Under the pieces are notes generated by a model. It saw only the letters and a list, made by a program, of their open reading frames with translations. It was not told where the DNA came from and did not search any database. A DNA stretch of 21,779 nucleotides. Origin: a bacterium. GTDB taxonomy: Bacteria > Spirochaetota > UBA4802 > UBA5550. Positions 1 through 7,979 of the stretch are shown piece after piece. The number at the start of each line of letters is the position of its first letter. Position 1 is the first letter of the stretch. The stretch covers positions 1-21,779 of the forward strand of contig JAAENB010000811.1 in NCBI GenBank assembly GCA_024224995.1, read 5' to 3'. The position numbers and the translations under genes are program-made.

Positions 1-956
1 AGCCTGGTTCCCGGGACAATGGTATTGTCCAACATCGCTTCATGCAAAGCAAGATAATGACTGGTTGTAGCGGTGTTGCCATATTTTTTTACGGTGATTA
101 TTGATTTCTGTTCAACTTCTGTTTTCGCATAGTTATATATCACCCTGTTAATTCTTTTTATTGTCCTCTCTGCCGTTTGATGTGGAATAAAATAATCAAC
201 ATCACTGAGATTCCAGCCGGTATTATCTAATGTTTCTTTTATATATGGCATGCCGTTATGTAAGCCGGCATTATGAAGCTTTACCGGTTTTGTATGCATC
301 GCAAGGGAAGCTTCATTTTTAGCGGGGAATCCTATGCATAAATCACTATACTTTGCCCCGGTAACAAAATCCAATTCATGAAATCCGCACTTTTCATCTT
401 TAGCCGAATCAAGAATTACCGCGGTTCCACAATCCCCAAGAGTTAAAGAAGCAAGCTGTCCATCAAAGCTATGTTTGATATTTCTCAACGCGCTTTCGTG
501 AAGCAATGATCCTTGCTCTCCACTTACAACAATTCCACATTTAACAGCTCCGGATTTAATAAAACTATTAAGGATTACTACCCCCGTAAACATTCCGGCG
601 CAGGCGTTAACAATATCGAAGGTTTGAGCATTTTTAGCTTTTAGCGCGGTTTTAACTCCCAAACTCAATGTAGGATTGTAATGCAGCTCTTTTTTGGCAT
701 TTACTCTTGAAAGACTTGTGCAAATGATCATCTCTATTTCATTTGTTTTATATTTAGACATCGAAAGAGCATTTTTAGCAGCATTCACCGCTAAATCTAA
801 TGAAGTTTCGCCATCTTCTGATGCACGCCGTTCACTAATTCCGGTAACTTTCTCAAGGTCTATTTTGAGTTTTTTATTACACCTTTGCAATAACTCACTG
901 GTAGTTAATACTTTATCCGGGAGATAAACCCCCAGACTTTCAATTTTTGTATTCAC
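1..956 (-). CDS. Ketoacyl-ACP synthase III (FabH-like), 3' end cut by window edge
   Basis: Condensing enzyme of the thiolase fold that would join an acyl starter to malonyl-ACP or a related extender. Reading leftward from a GTG at 956-954, 318 codons are open to the window edge. The start is supported by a strong AGGAGGGGA ribosome site at 969-962. All three catalytic residues of the FabH class are visible: Cys119 in NACAGMF, His259 in FIPHQTAERTI and Asn294 in YGNTATTS. Roughly the last 30-40 residues, including the final Gly-rich strand, should lie outside the window. It diverges from the lipoprotein gene at 1124 with a 167-bp gap and has no other fatty-acid synthesis gene beside it here. 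It could be the housekeeping FabH or a stand-alone paralogue making a special lipid; the sequence does not decide. Confidence 0.9.
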   Translation of the reverse strand, partial: MNTKIESLGVYLPDKVLTTSELLQRCNKKLKIDLEKVTGISERRASEDGETSLDLAVNAAKNALSMSKYKTNEIEMIICTSLSRVNAKKELHYNPTLSLGVKTALKAKNAQTFDIVNACAGMFTGVVILNSFIKSGAVKCGIVVSGEQGSLLHESALRNIKHSFDGQLASLTLGDCGTAVILDSAKDEKCGFHELDFVTGAKYSDLCIGFPAKNEASLAMHTKPVKLHNAGLHNGMPYIKETLDNTGWNLSDVDYFIPHQTAERTIKRINRVIYNYAKTEVEQKSIITVKKYGNTATTSHYLALHEAMLDNTIVPGTR

Positions 957-1123
957 AAAATCCCCTCCTATTTTGTCATCATTTTTTCATAATGCATAAA
1001 CAAATAATATTCGACAATATAAGTGTCCACAAGTATTCAATTATACTTATACTTTTTTATCGAGCCGTCCGAACAAAAAAAACAGTGCAGACGGTTTTAA
1101 AATTAATAAGGAGTTTAGGAACG
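957..1123. promoter_or_regulatory. Divergent intergenic region
   Basis: This A+T-rich gap must hold promoters for the leftward ketoacyl synthase gene and the rightward lipoprotein gene. Both ribosome sites are clear (AGGAGGGGA at 969-962 leftward, AAGGAG at 1108-1113 rightward). A leftward TTGTCG with CATTAT 17 bp further on is the best promoter-like pair I see, and it is weak. A CCGTC and a GACGG about 20 bp apart lie near 1065-1095. I cannot assign an operator. Confidence 0.35.
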
Positions 1124-2311
1124 ATGAATCTTATATTTAAATTATTAATAATGACTACTTTGATTATTTCAATAGCCTGCAACGACTCACAAGACGCTAA
1201 CCGGGGTAAAAGCGGCAGTGCGAAGACAAGTGCTCAACCGCCAATAACGGGTTCGCCAACCTTAACCAAAACAAATGGCCTGGCATGGCCTAAAGACTTT
1301 TCGCCTAATTCAAACGGGTCGGACCTGGCTGAACCAACAGCAAATCGTGTGTTTGATTTACATGGTGAAATAAACAAAGCGGATATTGCGGTTACAACAG
1401 CCGGAAATTATCATATGGCATTGCGGGAAATGTGGCATGATCATTATCTTAAAAAATATGCTAAGAAACTGGCTATCAATAACTGGTTTTATACAACATC
1501 GCCTCCTATCGCAGTTTCGCAGGTGAGAAATAAAGAGTATACTGTTGATAATTTCAGATCTCAATATGTTCCGCTTGCTGCGATTGGGCCAAAGGGTTTA
1601 ATGAAAAAGTTACAAGCTCAAAAACTTGTTATGGGAGAACCGGAAGCGGTTATTCAAAATCAGGGCAATGTTTTATTAGTCGCTAAAAATAATCCAAAAA
1701 AGATTAACAAGCTTGGAGATCTTTATCGTGATGATATGAAAATGGTTATATCCAATAAAGATACTGAGCCCGGGAGTTTTGGGAATTACTCCGGGTCAAT
1801 TTTTAATATCGCCAATCAAAATCCCGGTCAGTTGCCTACGGGAGTAAGCGCTGTTGATTTTTTTAATAAAATATTTAATACCCCTAATGAAAAATGGATA
1901 TCCGGCCATCGTATTCATCATAGAGAAGTGCCCCAGGCCATCGCGGATGGAGAAGCCGATTGCGGTATGATGTTTTACCATTTAGCGAAATACGCGGTAG
2001 ATTCATTCCCCGGCAAATTTGACATTGTTCCCCTTGGCGGTTCGGTTTCGAATCCTGACCCCTTACCCGGGAATAAAATCGGTAAATTGTTTATCGTAAG
2101 AATCAAACGGCCTGTAACGTTCCTGGAATACGCAAGACGCGAGCTTTTAATAAAAGAATATCTTTCGAAAAATTTTACGTCCATATTAAAAAAATACGGT
2201 TTAAAGCGCCCGGATACATTCGCGGCAAAAACCGGGTCAATAAAAGCTTCCAATATTGACAGAGAATTGAAACGCTTGAAAGTTGATTGGGAACGGGAAA
2301 AAAATCATTAA
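1124..2311 (+). CDS. Orphan periplasmic-binding-type lipoprotein (type 2 solute-binding fold, ModA/PstS-like)
   Basis: Predicted membrane-anchored substrate-binding protein of 395 residues. The ATG at 1124 is chosen because it gives a lipoprotein signal peptide (MNLIFKLL... with lipobox ISIAC, Cys19) and follows AAGGAG at 1108-1113; the open frame extends upstream to 947 but that part looks non-coding. The region around NVLLVAKNNPKKINKLGDL and the later stretch ADCGMMFYHLAKYAVDSF resemble the hinge and second lobe of molybdate/tungstate-type binding proteins, where a loading phrase VAKxNPKxI and an acidic -GEAD-G pair recur. No permease or ATPase gene follows: the next gene is on the other strand 22 bp away. 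It may serve a distant transporter or act as a sensor. The ligand is unknown. Confidence 0.75.
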   Translation: MNLIFKLLIMTTLIISIACNDSQDANRGKSGSAKTSAQPPITGSPTLTKTNGLAWPKDFSPNSNGSDLAEPTANRVFDLHGEINKADIAVTTAGNYHMALREMWHDHYLKKYAKKLAINNWFYTTSPPIAVSQVRNKEYTVDNFRSQYVPLAAIGPKGLMKKLQAQKLVMGEPEAVIQNQGNVLLVAKNNPKKINKLGDLYRDDMKMVISNKDTEPGSFGNYSGSIFNIANQNPGQLPTGVSAVDFFNKIFNTPNEKWISGHRIHHREVPQAIADGEADCGMMFYHLAKYAVDSFPGKFDIVPLGGSVSNPDPLPGNKIGKLFIVRIKRPVTFLEYARRELLIKEYLSKNFTSILKKYGLKRPDTFAAKTGSIKASNIDRELKRLKVDWEREKNH

Positions 2312-2333
2312 AACAAAATACGTTTCCCGGCTT

Positions 2334-3302
2334 TTACAGCTTTCTAATGACGACCATTGTAATGTCATCATGACTCTTATAGTTTTTAAGCTCAGTTAGA
2401 ATAGCGTTTTTTATTTCTTCCGGGGAGGCCAAACCCATGGTAAAGAGTACATCCTTTAACTTCTCTTTACCAAACATGTCACTTGATGGGGTTCGCTTCC
2501 CCTTAACACTGCCCTTTTTCCATGACTCGGTTATTCCGTCAGTGTAAATAAGCATGGTATCACCGGCATTTAAGAGTAATGAAGAATCACTCATCATTCC
2601 GTTTATATCATCCAGGATTCCCAGCCACACTCCCGTTGTTTCAATATAGTCAACCCGGGAATCCTTTGCCCGGTAGATAAAAATATCCTCATGAAGTCCC
2701 GAGAATATCATTTCCCCTTCTTTCAAACAGGCAAATATTGTTATTGTCATATACTTGTCGGCAGCTACTTTCTTGATATTTTCTCTGATTACCGTATTTA
2801 TCTTTACCAGCAGTTCCGAAGGTTTTAAAAAAGAAGAACCTTCGGATAGAACAGTATGAATGGAGGTCTGGACCATCATCATAATAAGACCGGCAGACAC
2901 CCCATGACCCGAGACATCTCCGATAACTATCCAGTCCCTTCCCTTCACATTGATAATATCATAATAATCCCCACCAACTTCATCGGCGGGTTCCATGTAC
3001 GCGGCAATCTCATAGCCTTCTATATTTGTTTTCCTGGGCAAAAGAACGGTTTGAATCTTCTTTGCCAGCTCCATTTCACCCCATAACTGTTCACTTACTT
3101 CCCTGAGTTCGTTGTTGGTTTTTTCCAGCTGCAATGTTACTTTTTCAAGATTTTGATTGGTTGATTCCCAGAAGGCTTTATTTCTCTCATTTTCTTTCAA
3201 TAATCCCTTATGCTGCTTCACCAGCGCAAGGAAATCTTCCCTCGAAAGTTCGATATCATTGGGAATACTCTTCAACTCAAGTAATTCTTTCAAGGAAATC
3301 AT
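2334..3302 (-). CDS. SpoIIE/RsbU-family PP2C serine phosphatase
   Basis: A 322-residue cytoplasmic Mn/Mg-dependent Ser/Thr phosphatase of the class that controls anti-sigma-factor antagonists. Residues about 33-85 form a likely coiled coil leading into ELAKKIQTVLLPR, the linker-switch motif typical of RsbU-type enzymes. Metal-binding acidic residues are all present: GGDYYD (Asp112), GDVSGHG (Asp129), YTDGITE (Asp255) and HDDITMVV (Asp312/313). The frame is open to 3371, but that start would add a hydrophobic stretch encoded inside the upstream gene; the ATG at 3302, 16 bp after the upstream stop, fits translational coupling. No anti-sigma kinase or STAS partner is nearby, so its target is elsewhere. 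The neighbour upstream probably supplies or senses the input signal (inference). Confidence 0.93.
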   Translation of the reverse strand: MISLKELLELKSIPNDIELSREDFLALVKQHKGLLKENERNKAFWESTNQNLEKVTLQLEKTNNELREVSEQLWGEMELAKKIQTVLLPRKTNIEGYEIAAYMEPADEVGGDYYDIINVKGRDWIVIGDVSGHGVSAGLIMMMVQTSIHTVLSEGSSFLKPSELLVKINTVIRENIKKVAADKYMTITIFACLKEGEMIFSGLHEDIFIYRAKDSRVDYIETTGVWLGILDDINGMMSDSSLLLNAGDTMLIYTDGITESWKKGSVKGKRTPSSDMFGKEKLKDVLFTMGLASPEEIKNAILTELKNYKSHDDITMVVIRKL

Positions 3303-3318
3303 AAAATAACCAGGCCTG

Positions 3319-3858
3319 TTAAGAAAAATGAATATCAAAATAATGTTTATCTTCATCATTTGAAACATCAATGTAGCTCAAATCTCCGGGGGCTTTCATC
3401 CCGCCAATAATAACTCCTCGTTCCATGTCTTTTTGAAACGGTGTTGTGCTATGTACCCGGGCCACGCCCTTTTCCACATCAATCATTTCCAGGAAAAATT
3501 CGCCAATTAGTTCTTTTGGCCCCTTTACAACGCTTTGATATCCCTCGGAACCAGCCTGAAATGATAAAAATTCATGCCCCTTATTGATTATATCTTTGCC
3601 GGGCCCCATAGCATACCATCCCAGCATCATTTCTTCCCCTACCCGCTCCAGAATCGGGCCGGGGTCATCATAGGCGCCGGACACAATATCACCCAGGTTC
3701 TTAAATAAATCCAGCGGATACCACCCGGCAACCTGAACATCTTTTATGAGATTATGGGCTTCATCGCCCGCTATATACTTAAGATTGATGCATGCCTGCG
3801 CATAGCCAAGGATCAATGAGCCAAAAACTTCCATTTTTTGTTCCGATTTCTGTTTCAC
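3319..3858 (-). CDS. Conserved-looking protein of unknown family, likely sensory partner of the phosphatase
   Basis: A 179-residue soluble protein I do not recognise with certainty. It starts at a GTG (3858-3856) placed 8 bp after GGAGG, so the rare start is well supported. The N-terminal half is helical with an AGWYPLDLFKNLGDIV segment (about residues 44-59). The C-terminal half looks beta-rich and Gly-rich (KGHEFLSFQAGSEGYQSVV, then ERGVIIGGMKAPGDLSYI). The WYP phrase followed by a Gly-rich beta domain reminds me of the DUF2378/heme-NO-binding-like sensors of Deltaproteobacteria, but this is only an impression. It is the first gene of a two-gene unit with the SpoIIE phosphatase (16-bp gap), which suggests it controls or reports to that enzyme. 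Confidence 0.75.
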   Translation of the reverse strand: MKQKSEQKMEVFGSLILGYAQACINLKYIAGDEAHNLIKDVQVAGWYPLDLFKNLGDIVSGAYDDPGPILERVGEEMMLGWYAMGPGKDIINKGHEFLSFQAGSEGYQSVVKGPKELIGEFFLEMIDVEKGVARVHSTTPFQKDMERGVIIGGMKAPGDLSYIDVSNDEDKHYFDIHFS

Positions 3859-4012
3859 GATGAAAACCTCCGGATGGCATTTTATTAAAATATATAATAG
3901 AAAACAGTAAATTTCAAGAATTTTTTATGCGCAAATAAAAAGTAAAGACAGACCGTATCTTTCTTGACAAAAAGGAGCAAGCAACACAAAGCTCTTATGA
4001 AAGGAGATTACC

Positions 4013-4861
4013 ATGAAAAAAACAATATATCTTTTTGCGGCCGTTCTGCTTGCCCTCTCTTTCGCTTGCGGCAAGAAAACAACGACCCTTGAAAAAATAG
4101 AAAAGACGAAAACTATCACCATCGGCATTGCCAATGAGATTCCTTATGGCTACAAAACACCGGCTGGTGAAATCAAAGGAGAAGCTCCCGATATTGCCCG
4201 GGAAATTTTTTCCCGGATGGGAATCAAAAATGTCAAAGCTGTGGTAACAGAATTTGGTTCGCTCATCCCCGGTCTCAAAGCGGGCCGTTTTGACGCAATA
4301 GCCGCGGGAATGTACATTACCCCAAAACGATGCAAACGCGCTGCCTTTTCGTTGCCCACTTACAAAATAGGGGAAAGCTTTCTTGTTCCGAAAGGGAACC
4401 CTCACAAGCTTCACAGCTATGAAGACGTAAAAAAAGCAAAAAATATAAAGCTCGGGGTTATGGCTGGCGCGGTTGAACATGGATACGCTAAAGCGCTGAA
4501 GATTCCTCTGGACCGGATTGTTGTTTTTCCCGATAATTTCAGCGGTCTGGAAGGAGTTAAGAGCGGACGCATTCACGCCTTTGGCGGCACAAGTCTCACA
4601 ATAGCCAAGCTCGCGTCCCAGACTGATGCCGTGGAAATGGTGAAAGATTTTAAGAACCCCGTAATTGACGGAAAAAGTATTCTGGGATACGGTGCCTTTG
4701 TATTCAAAAAAGAAGACAAAAAACTGCTTGATAAATTCAACACGGAGCTGAAAAAATTTATCGGCACTGACCAGCATCTCACGTTGATAAAACAATACGG
4801 TTTTACCAGTGCGAACCTTCCCGGCAGCGTGACCGCGAATGAACTCTGCGCCGGAAAATGA
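4013..4861 (+). CDS. ehuB: Ectoine/hydroxyectoine ABC transporter substrate-binding lipoprotein EhuB
   Basis: Binds the compatible solutes ectoine and hydroxyectoine outside the inner membrane and delivers them to EhuCD. The protein has 282 residues with a lipoprotein signal (MKKTIYLF..., Cys19 in LSFACGKK). The mature part carries long stretches typical of EhuB: GEAPDIAREIFSRMG, TEFGSLIPGLKAGRFD, AAGMYITPKRC, and GNPHKLHSYEDV. The ATG at 4013 follows AAAGGAG at a normal distance. It is the first gene of ehuBCDA, and the order B-C-D-A is the same as in Sinorhizobium meliloti. Being a lipoprotein instead of a free periplasmic protein is a local variation. A related polar amino acid would be the alternative ligand. 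Confidence 0.9.
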   Translation: MKKTIYLFAAVLLALSFACGKKTTTLEKIEKTKTITIGIANEIPYGYKTPAGEIKGEAPDIAREIFSRMGIKNVKAVVTEFGSLIPGLKAGRFDAIAAGMYITPKRCKRAAFSLPTYKIGESFLVPKGNPHKLHSYEDVKKAKNIKLGVMAGAVEHGYAKALKIPLDRIVVFPDNFSGLEGVKSGRIHAFGGTSLTIAKLASQTDAVEMVKDFKNPVIDGKSILGYGAFVFKKEDKKLLDKFNTELKKFIGTDQHLTLIKQYGFTSANLPGSVTANELCAGK

Positions 4862-4886
4862 GAGATTAACCGGTAAAAACTAGAGT

Positions 4887-5552
4887 ATGATAGCAGACCT
4901 GCAGACATATATCCCGTCACTGCTTGAAGGGGCCAGAATAACTGTTGAGATATTGCTTCTGGCTTCACTTCTGGCAGCTGCCATGTCTTTCATTGCCGGA
5001 TTGGCCCGTCTTTCAAAAATCACTGCCGTTCGATGGATCGCAACAATATACATTGAGTTCTTCCGGGGAACTTCAGTTCTGGTGCAGCTCTTCTGGCTCT
5101 ATTTTGTTATGCCCTTTTTCGGTGTTAAGATGCCGGCCTTTACCGCAGCGGTCATTGCCCTGGGACTCAACGTGGGCGCTTATGGCGCAGAGGTTGTACG
5201 CGGTGCCATTCTTGCTGTTCCAAAAGAACAGATTGAAACAGCAACGGCTCTGAATTTCTCAGCCTATAAAAGAATGCGGTATATCATACTGCCCCAGGCT
5301 GTTGTGGCAATGCTGCCTCCCTTCGGCAACCTGCTTATTGAGCTATTAAAAGCAACGTCACTGGTTTCCCTTATCACAGTGGCCGATATAACCTTTAACG
5401 GAAAACTGCTCATAGAAACAACGCTAAAGACAGCAGAAATATTTTTTATAATCCTCATCATGTATTTCATTCTGGGCCAGGTAATAACCTTTATCATAAA
5501 AGGTATTGAAAGCCGCATGGTGCGCGGTCTTGACCATGGAGGAATCCGTTGA
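4887..5552 (+). CDS. ehuC: Ectoine/hydroxyectoine ABC transporter permease EhuC
   Basis: Inner-membrane permease subunit of the HisMQ/GltJK type, 221 residues with about five hydrophobic segments. The EAA loop that docks on the ATPase is visible as ETATALNFSAYKRMRYIILP (around residues 116-135). The start ATG at 4887 lies 25 bp after ehuB and has only a weak ribosome site (TAGAG), so expression may lean on coupling to ehuB. Its stop overlaps the start of ehuD by four bases. The function is assigned mainly from the EhuB neighbour, since permeases of this family resemble each other closely. Confidence 0.88.
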   Translation: MIADLQTYIPSLLEGARITVEILLLASLLAAAMSFIAGLARLSKITAVRWIATIYIEFFRGTSVLVQLFWLYFVMPFFGVKMPAFTAAVIALGLNVGAYGAEVVRGAILAVPKEQIETATALNFSAYKRMRYIILPQAVVAMLPPFGNLLIELLKATSLVSLITVADITFNGKLLIETTLKTAEIFFIILIMYFILGQVITFIIKGIESRMVRGLDHGGIR

Positions 5553-6226
5553 CTGGTATGGAATGGGACTGGAACTACCTCCTTGAGACCCTGCCTGCTC
5601 TTTTGCGGGCATCTCTCATAACTCTCCAGGCGACTCTTCTAGGAAGCCTTCTGGCCCTTATCCTGGGATTAATTCTGGCCATTTTGCGCCGTTCCGGGTT
5701 CCGGCCGGTAAAATGGGCAGCGTGGTTTTTCGTTGAGTTCATCAGAAGCACGCCGCTGTTGGTGCAGATCTACTTTTTCTACTATGTATTCCCATCATTC
5801 GGCATTAAACTATCCCCGCTGCTCACCGGAGTCATCGCGCTGGGCCTTCACTTCGGCAGCTATATGTCCGAAGTCTACCGGGCAGGTATTGAGGGAATTC
5901 CGCGGGGTCAGTGGGAAGCCTCCATTGCACTTAACCTCTCCAAAATGAGAACATTTAAGGACATAATAATACCGCAAACCATCCCCCCCATACTGCCTGT
6001 TATGGGGAACTATGTTATTGCCATGCTCAAAGAAACGCCGCAGCTTTCGGCAATCACGGTGCTTGAGCTTATGCTGGTAGCAAAGATTACCGGATCTGAA
6101 AACGCCGGGTATCTTGAGCCCTTCACCGCGGTGGGAATACTCTTTCTTATATTCAGTCTAACGGCATCCTACGGCATAAAGGTCCTTGAAAGAAAACTCC
6201 CCAAACAGGGAATATCATTACGCTAG
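5549..6226 (+). CDS. ehuD: Ectoine/hydroxyectoine ABC transporter permease EhuD
   Basis: Second permease subunit, 225 residues, with an N-terminus (EWDWNYLLETLPALL) of the sort seen in EhuD proteins and an EAA loop EASIALNLSKMRTFKDIIIP. A TTG at 5549 is preferred as start: it overlaps the ehuC stop (TTGA) and sits 6 bp after GGAGG at 5538-5542. The ATG at 5558 would give a protein three residues shorter but lies 15 bp from that site. EhuC and EhuD would form a heterodimeric channel energised by EhuA. Confidence 0.88.
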   Translation: MTGMEWDWNYLLETLPALLRASLITLQATLLGSLLALILGLILAILRRSGFRPVKWAAWFFVEFIRSTPLLVQIYFFYYVFPSFGIKLSPLLTGVIALGLHFGSYMSEVYRAGIEGIPRGQWEASIALNLSKMRTFKDIIIPQTIPPILPVMGNYVIAMLKETPQLSAITVLELMLVAKITGSENAGYLEPFTAVGILFLIFSLTASYGIKVLERKLPKQGISLR

Positions 6227-6235
6227 GACAGACCA

Positions 6236-7018
6236 ATGAATGAACCGATAATAAAATTCAGGAACGTAAAAAAATCATTTGGCAAGCATGTTATATTAAA
6301 CGACTTCAACTTTGACATCTATCCGCAGGAAAATGTTGCCATCATCGGGCCCAGCGGCTCGGGCAAATCGACATTGCTGCGCATACTTATGACGCTGGAA
6401 AAAATCGACGACGGGTTTATCGACGTTGATGGTGAGCTGCTATGGCATATGAAAAAAGGCGACAATCTTGTGTGGGCCAATGAAAAACATCTCAGAAAAA
6501 TGAGAAAAAAAATTGGTATGGTTTTTCAGCATTTTAATCTCTTCCCGCACATGACTGTTCTTCGCAATGTCACGGAAGCGCCGGTGCATGTATTAAAGAT
6601 CAGCAAGGATGAGGCACGCGAGCGCGCCATGAAACTTCTGCGCATGGTGGGTCTTGAAGACAAGATCAATGCTTTTCCGGCCCAGCTTTCCGGTGGGCAA
6701 AAACAGCGCGTCGGTATTGCCCGGTGCCTGGCCATGCAGCCCAAAATACTTCTTCTCGATGAGATTACCTCAGCCCTTGACCCTGAACTGGTTGGTGAAG
6801 TCCTTGACGTAATTAGAGCCGTGGCCAAAGAACATAACCATACTATTGTTATTGTTACTCACGAAATGTTCTTTGCACGGGAGATCGCGGACAGGGTATG
6901 TTTTATCGATAACGGCAAGGTCGTTGAAGAGGGAACTCCTGATGTCATCTTCAACAAGCCCCGGGAAAAACGCACGCAGGATTTTCTGCAATCATATATC
7001 AATGGCAAAGGATCATAA
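6236..7018 (+). CDS. ehuA: Ectoine/hydroxyectoine ABC transporter ATP-binding protein EhuA
   Basis: Cytoplasmic ATPase of a polar-amino-acid-type importer, 260 residues, full length. Motifs in order are Walker A GPSGSGKST (near residue 38), Q-loop VFQHFNLFPHMTVLRNV, signature LSGGQKQR, Walker B ILLLDEITSALDP and H-loop IVTHEM. It follows ehuD by 9 bp with AGGA just upstream of the ATG. The Walker B phrase has Ile after the catalytic Glu where Pro is usual (LLLDEIT, not LLLDEPT); this is tolerated in other members. Substrate assignment rests on operon context. Confidence 0.9.
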   Translation: MNEPIIKFRNVKKSFGKHVILNDFNFDIYPQENVAIIGPSGSGKSTLLRILMTLEKIDDGFIDVDGELLWHMKKGDNLVWANEKHLRKMRKKIGMVFQHFNLFPHMTVLRNVTEAPVHVLKISKDEARERAMKLLRMVGLEDKINAFPAQLSGGQKQRVGIARCLAMQPKILLLDEITSALDPELVGEVLDVIRAVAKEHNHTIVIVTHEMFFAREIADRVCFIDNGKVVEEGTPDVIFNKPREKRTQDFLQSYINGKGS

Positions 7019-7036
7019 ATACAGGAGGAAGCAACG

Positions 7037-7444
7037 ATGAAAATGCCGGAACAAATAGAACACAGTATGTTTGCTCCATGCGGTATAAACTGCATGGCAT
7101 GTTATGTTCATTTAAAAAAGAAAAAACCGTGCAGCGGCTGTCTCAGTGATGACATAGACAAACCGGAACGATGTAAATCCTGCGCGATTAAGTCCTGCAC
7201 TCAAGTGAAAGGAATCACTCACTGTTTTGACTGCGATGATTTCCCCTGCAAAAGAATTAAAAACCTTGAAAAAAGTTATCAAAAAAGATACCAGGTTAGT
7301 CTTGTTGAAAATAGTTTGACGGTAAAAGAAAAAGGATTGGAAAATTTTTTTCAAACAGATAGAGAACGCTGGACCTGTACGGAATGCGGTGGTGTTATTT
7401 CTCAGCATGATAAAGAATGCTCGGAATGCGGCAAAAAAATATGA
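7037..7444 (+). CDS. DUF3795-type Cys-rich protein with C-terminal zinc ribbon
   Basis: A 135-residue protein with 15 cysteines. The first 80 residues carry the pattern APCGINCMACY, then CSGC, RCKSCAIKSC and HCFDCDDFPC, which matches the DUF3795 family; two further CxxC pairs (CTECGG and CSECGKK) form a zinc-ribbon-like tail. It probably binds zinc or an iron-sulphur cluster, but no biochemical role is known to me for the family. ATG 7037 follows AGGAGGAA at 7023-7030. It starts only 19 bp after ehuA, so it is probably read on the same transcript, although I see no functional link to ectoine import. Its stop overlaps the next start (ATGA). Confidence 0.85.
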   Translation: MKMPEQIEHSMFAPCGINCMACYVHLKKKKPCSGCLSDDIDKPERCKSCAIKSCTQVKGITHCFDCDDFPCKRIKNLEKSYQKRYQVSLVENSLTVKEKGLENFFQTDRERWTCTECGGVISQHDKECSECGKKI

Positions 7445-7887
7445 AATTATATCTATTTATATTCTGTGTTATTTTGTTATCATGCAGCAGCAGTAACACA
7501 AAGGAAAACAACATGTACAAAGAAAAACTTGAAAACTATATGAAATTGCATGTTGAAAGAAGACACCCTTTCAAAATAGTATTGAATAATGAAGAAAAAA
7601 AAGCAAAGAAAGAGTTAATGGTGATATTAACCGATGAAAAAAATCATCCTTTTGAAAGGTTTTACAGCGCAATTGCCCTTGCTTATTTAGATGACAAAAG
7701 CGGTTTGGAGATTTTAAATGGAGTTTGCACGAGAAAAGGAAAATTGATGATAATAACCAACTCCGAAATGGAAGTTAGCGAAGCAGGCCTCGCCATACTT
7801 GTATTGGGAGAAAAACTTCCTGAAGGATTTAAATTTAGTAAAATAATTAACCCTCTTTTCCCGGAATTGGACGAAATGAAGAAATAA
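7441..7887 (+). CDS. Small lipoprotein of unknown function
   Basis: A 148-residue predicted lipoprotein. The ATG at 7441 is chosen because it gives the signal peptide MKLYLFIFCVILLSC with lipobox ILLSC and overlaps the preceding stop by four bases (ATGA); the frame is open to 7417 but that would spoil the signal. The mature part is charged and helical (KEKLENYMKLHVERRHP, then ALAYLDDKSGLEILNGV), possibly one or two HEAT-like helical hairpins. I do not recognise a family. It ends the ehu transcript; no clear terminator follows. Confidence 0.75.
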   Translation: MKLYLFIFCVILLSCSSSNTKENNMYKEKLENYMKLHVERRHPFKIVLNNEEKKAKKELMVILTDEKNHPFERFYSAIALAYLDDKSGLEILNGVCTRKGKLMIITNSEMEVSEAGLAILVLGEKLPEGFKFSKIINPLFPELDEMKK

Positions 7888-7905
7888 CGTATTAATTAAA
7901 AAAAA

Positions 7906-7915
7906 CGAGCGCTCG
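7906..7915. promoter_or_regulatory. Perfect 10-bp palindrome, candidate TetR operator
   Basis: CGAGCGCTCG lies between an A-run and a T-run, 13 bp upstream of the -35 box of the operon promoter at 7929. It is G+C-rich in an A+T-rich gap and cannot fold into a useful hairpin because it has no loop, so a protein-binding site is more likely than a terminator. The operon contains its own TetR gene, the obvious candidate ligand (inference). Confidence 0.4.
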
Positions 7916-7928
7916 CTATATTTTTTGC

Positions 7929-7957
7929 TTGACGAATCTGTCTGACGGTATTATATT
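7929..7957 (+). promoter_or_regulatory. Sigma70-type promoter for the histidine phosphatase/ACAD/kinase operon
   Basis: TTGACG at 7929-7934 and TATATT at 7952-7957 are separated by 17 bp, each close to consensus, and lie 22 bp before the ATG at 7980. The spacer holds an imperfect dyad CTGTC-T-GACGG that could also be an operator half-site pair. Confidence 0.65.
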
Positions 7958-7979
7958 CATAACATAAACGGGGGATTCA

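Noticed and set aside
947..1123. Upstream extension of the lipoprotein reading frame (59 extra residues)
   Set aside because: It overlaps the divergent gene start, has no ribosome site and would bury the lipoprotein signal peptide.
3303..3371. Longer start for the SpoIIE phosphatase with a hydrophobic N-terminus
   Set aside because: The stretch overlaps the end of the upstream gene in another frame; the apparent membrane segment is a by-product of that sequence.
3964..3969. TTGACA before ehuB as a promoter
   Set aside because: No acceptable -10 box lies 16-19 bp downstream; the nearest A+T-rich hexamers are more than 22 bp away and overlap the ribosome site.
3995..4795. 266-codon minus-strand open frame opposite ehuB
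   Set aside because: It is antisense to a well-recognised gene, has no family features and looks like a shadow of ehuB codon use.
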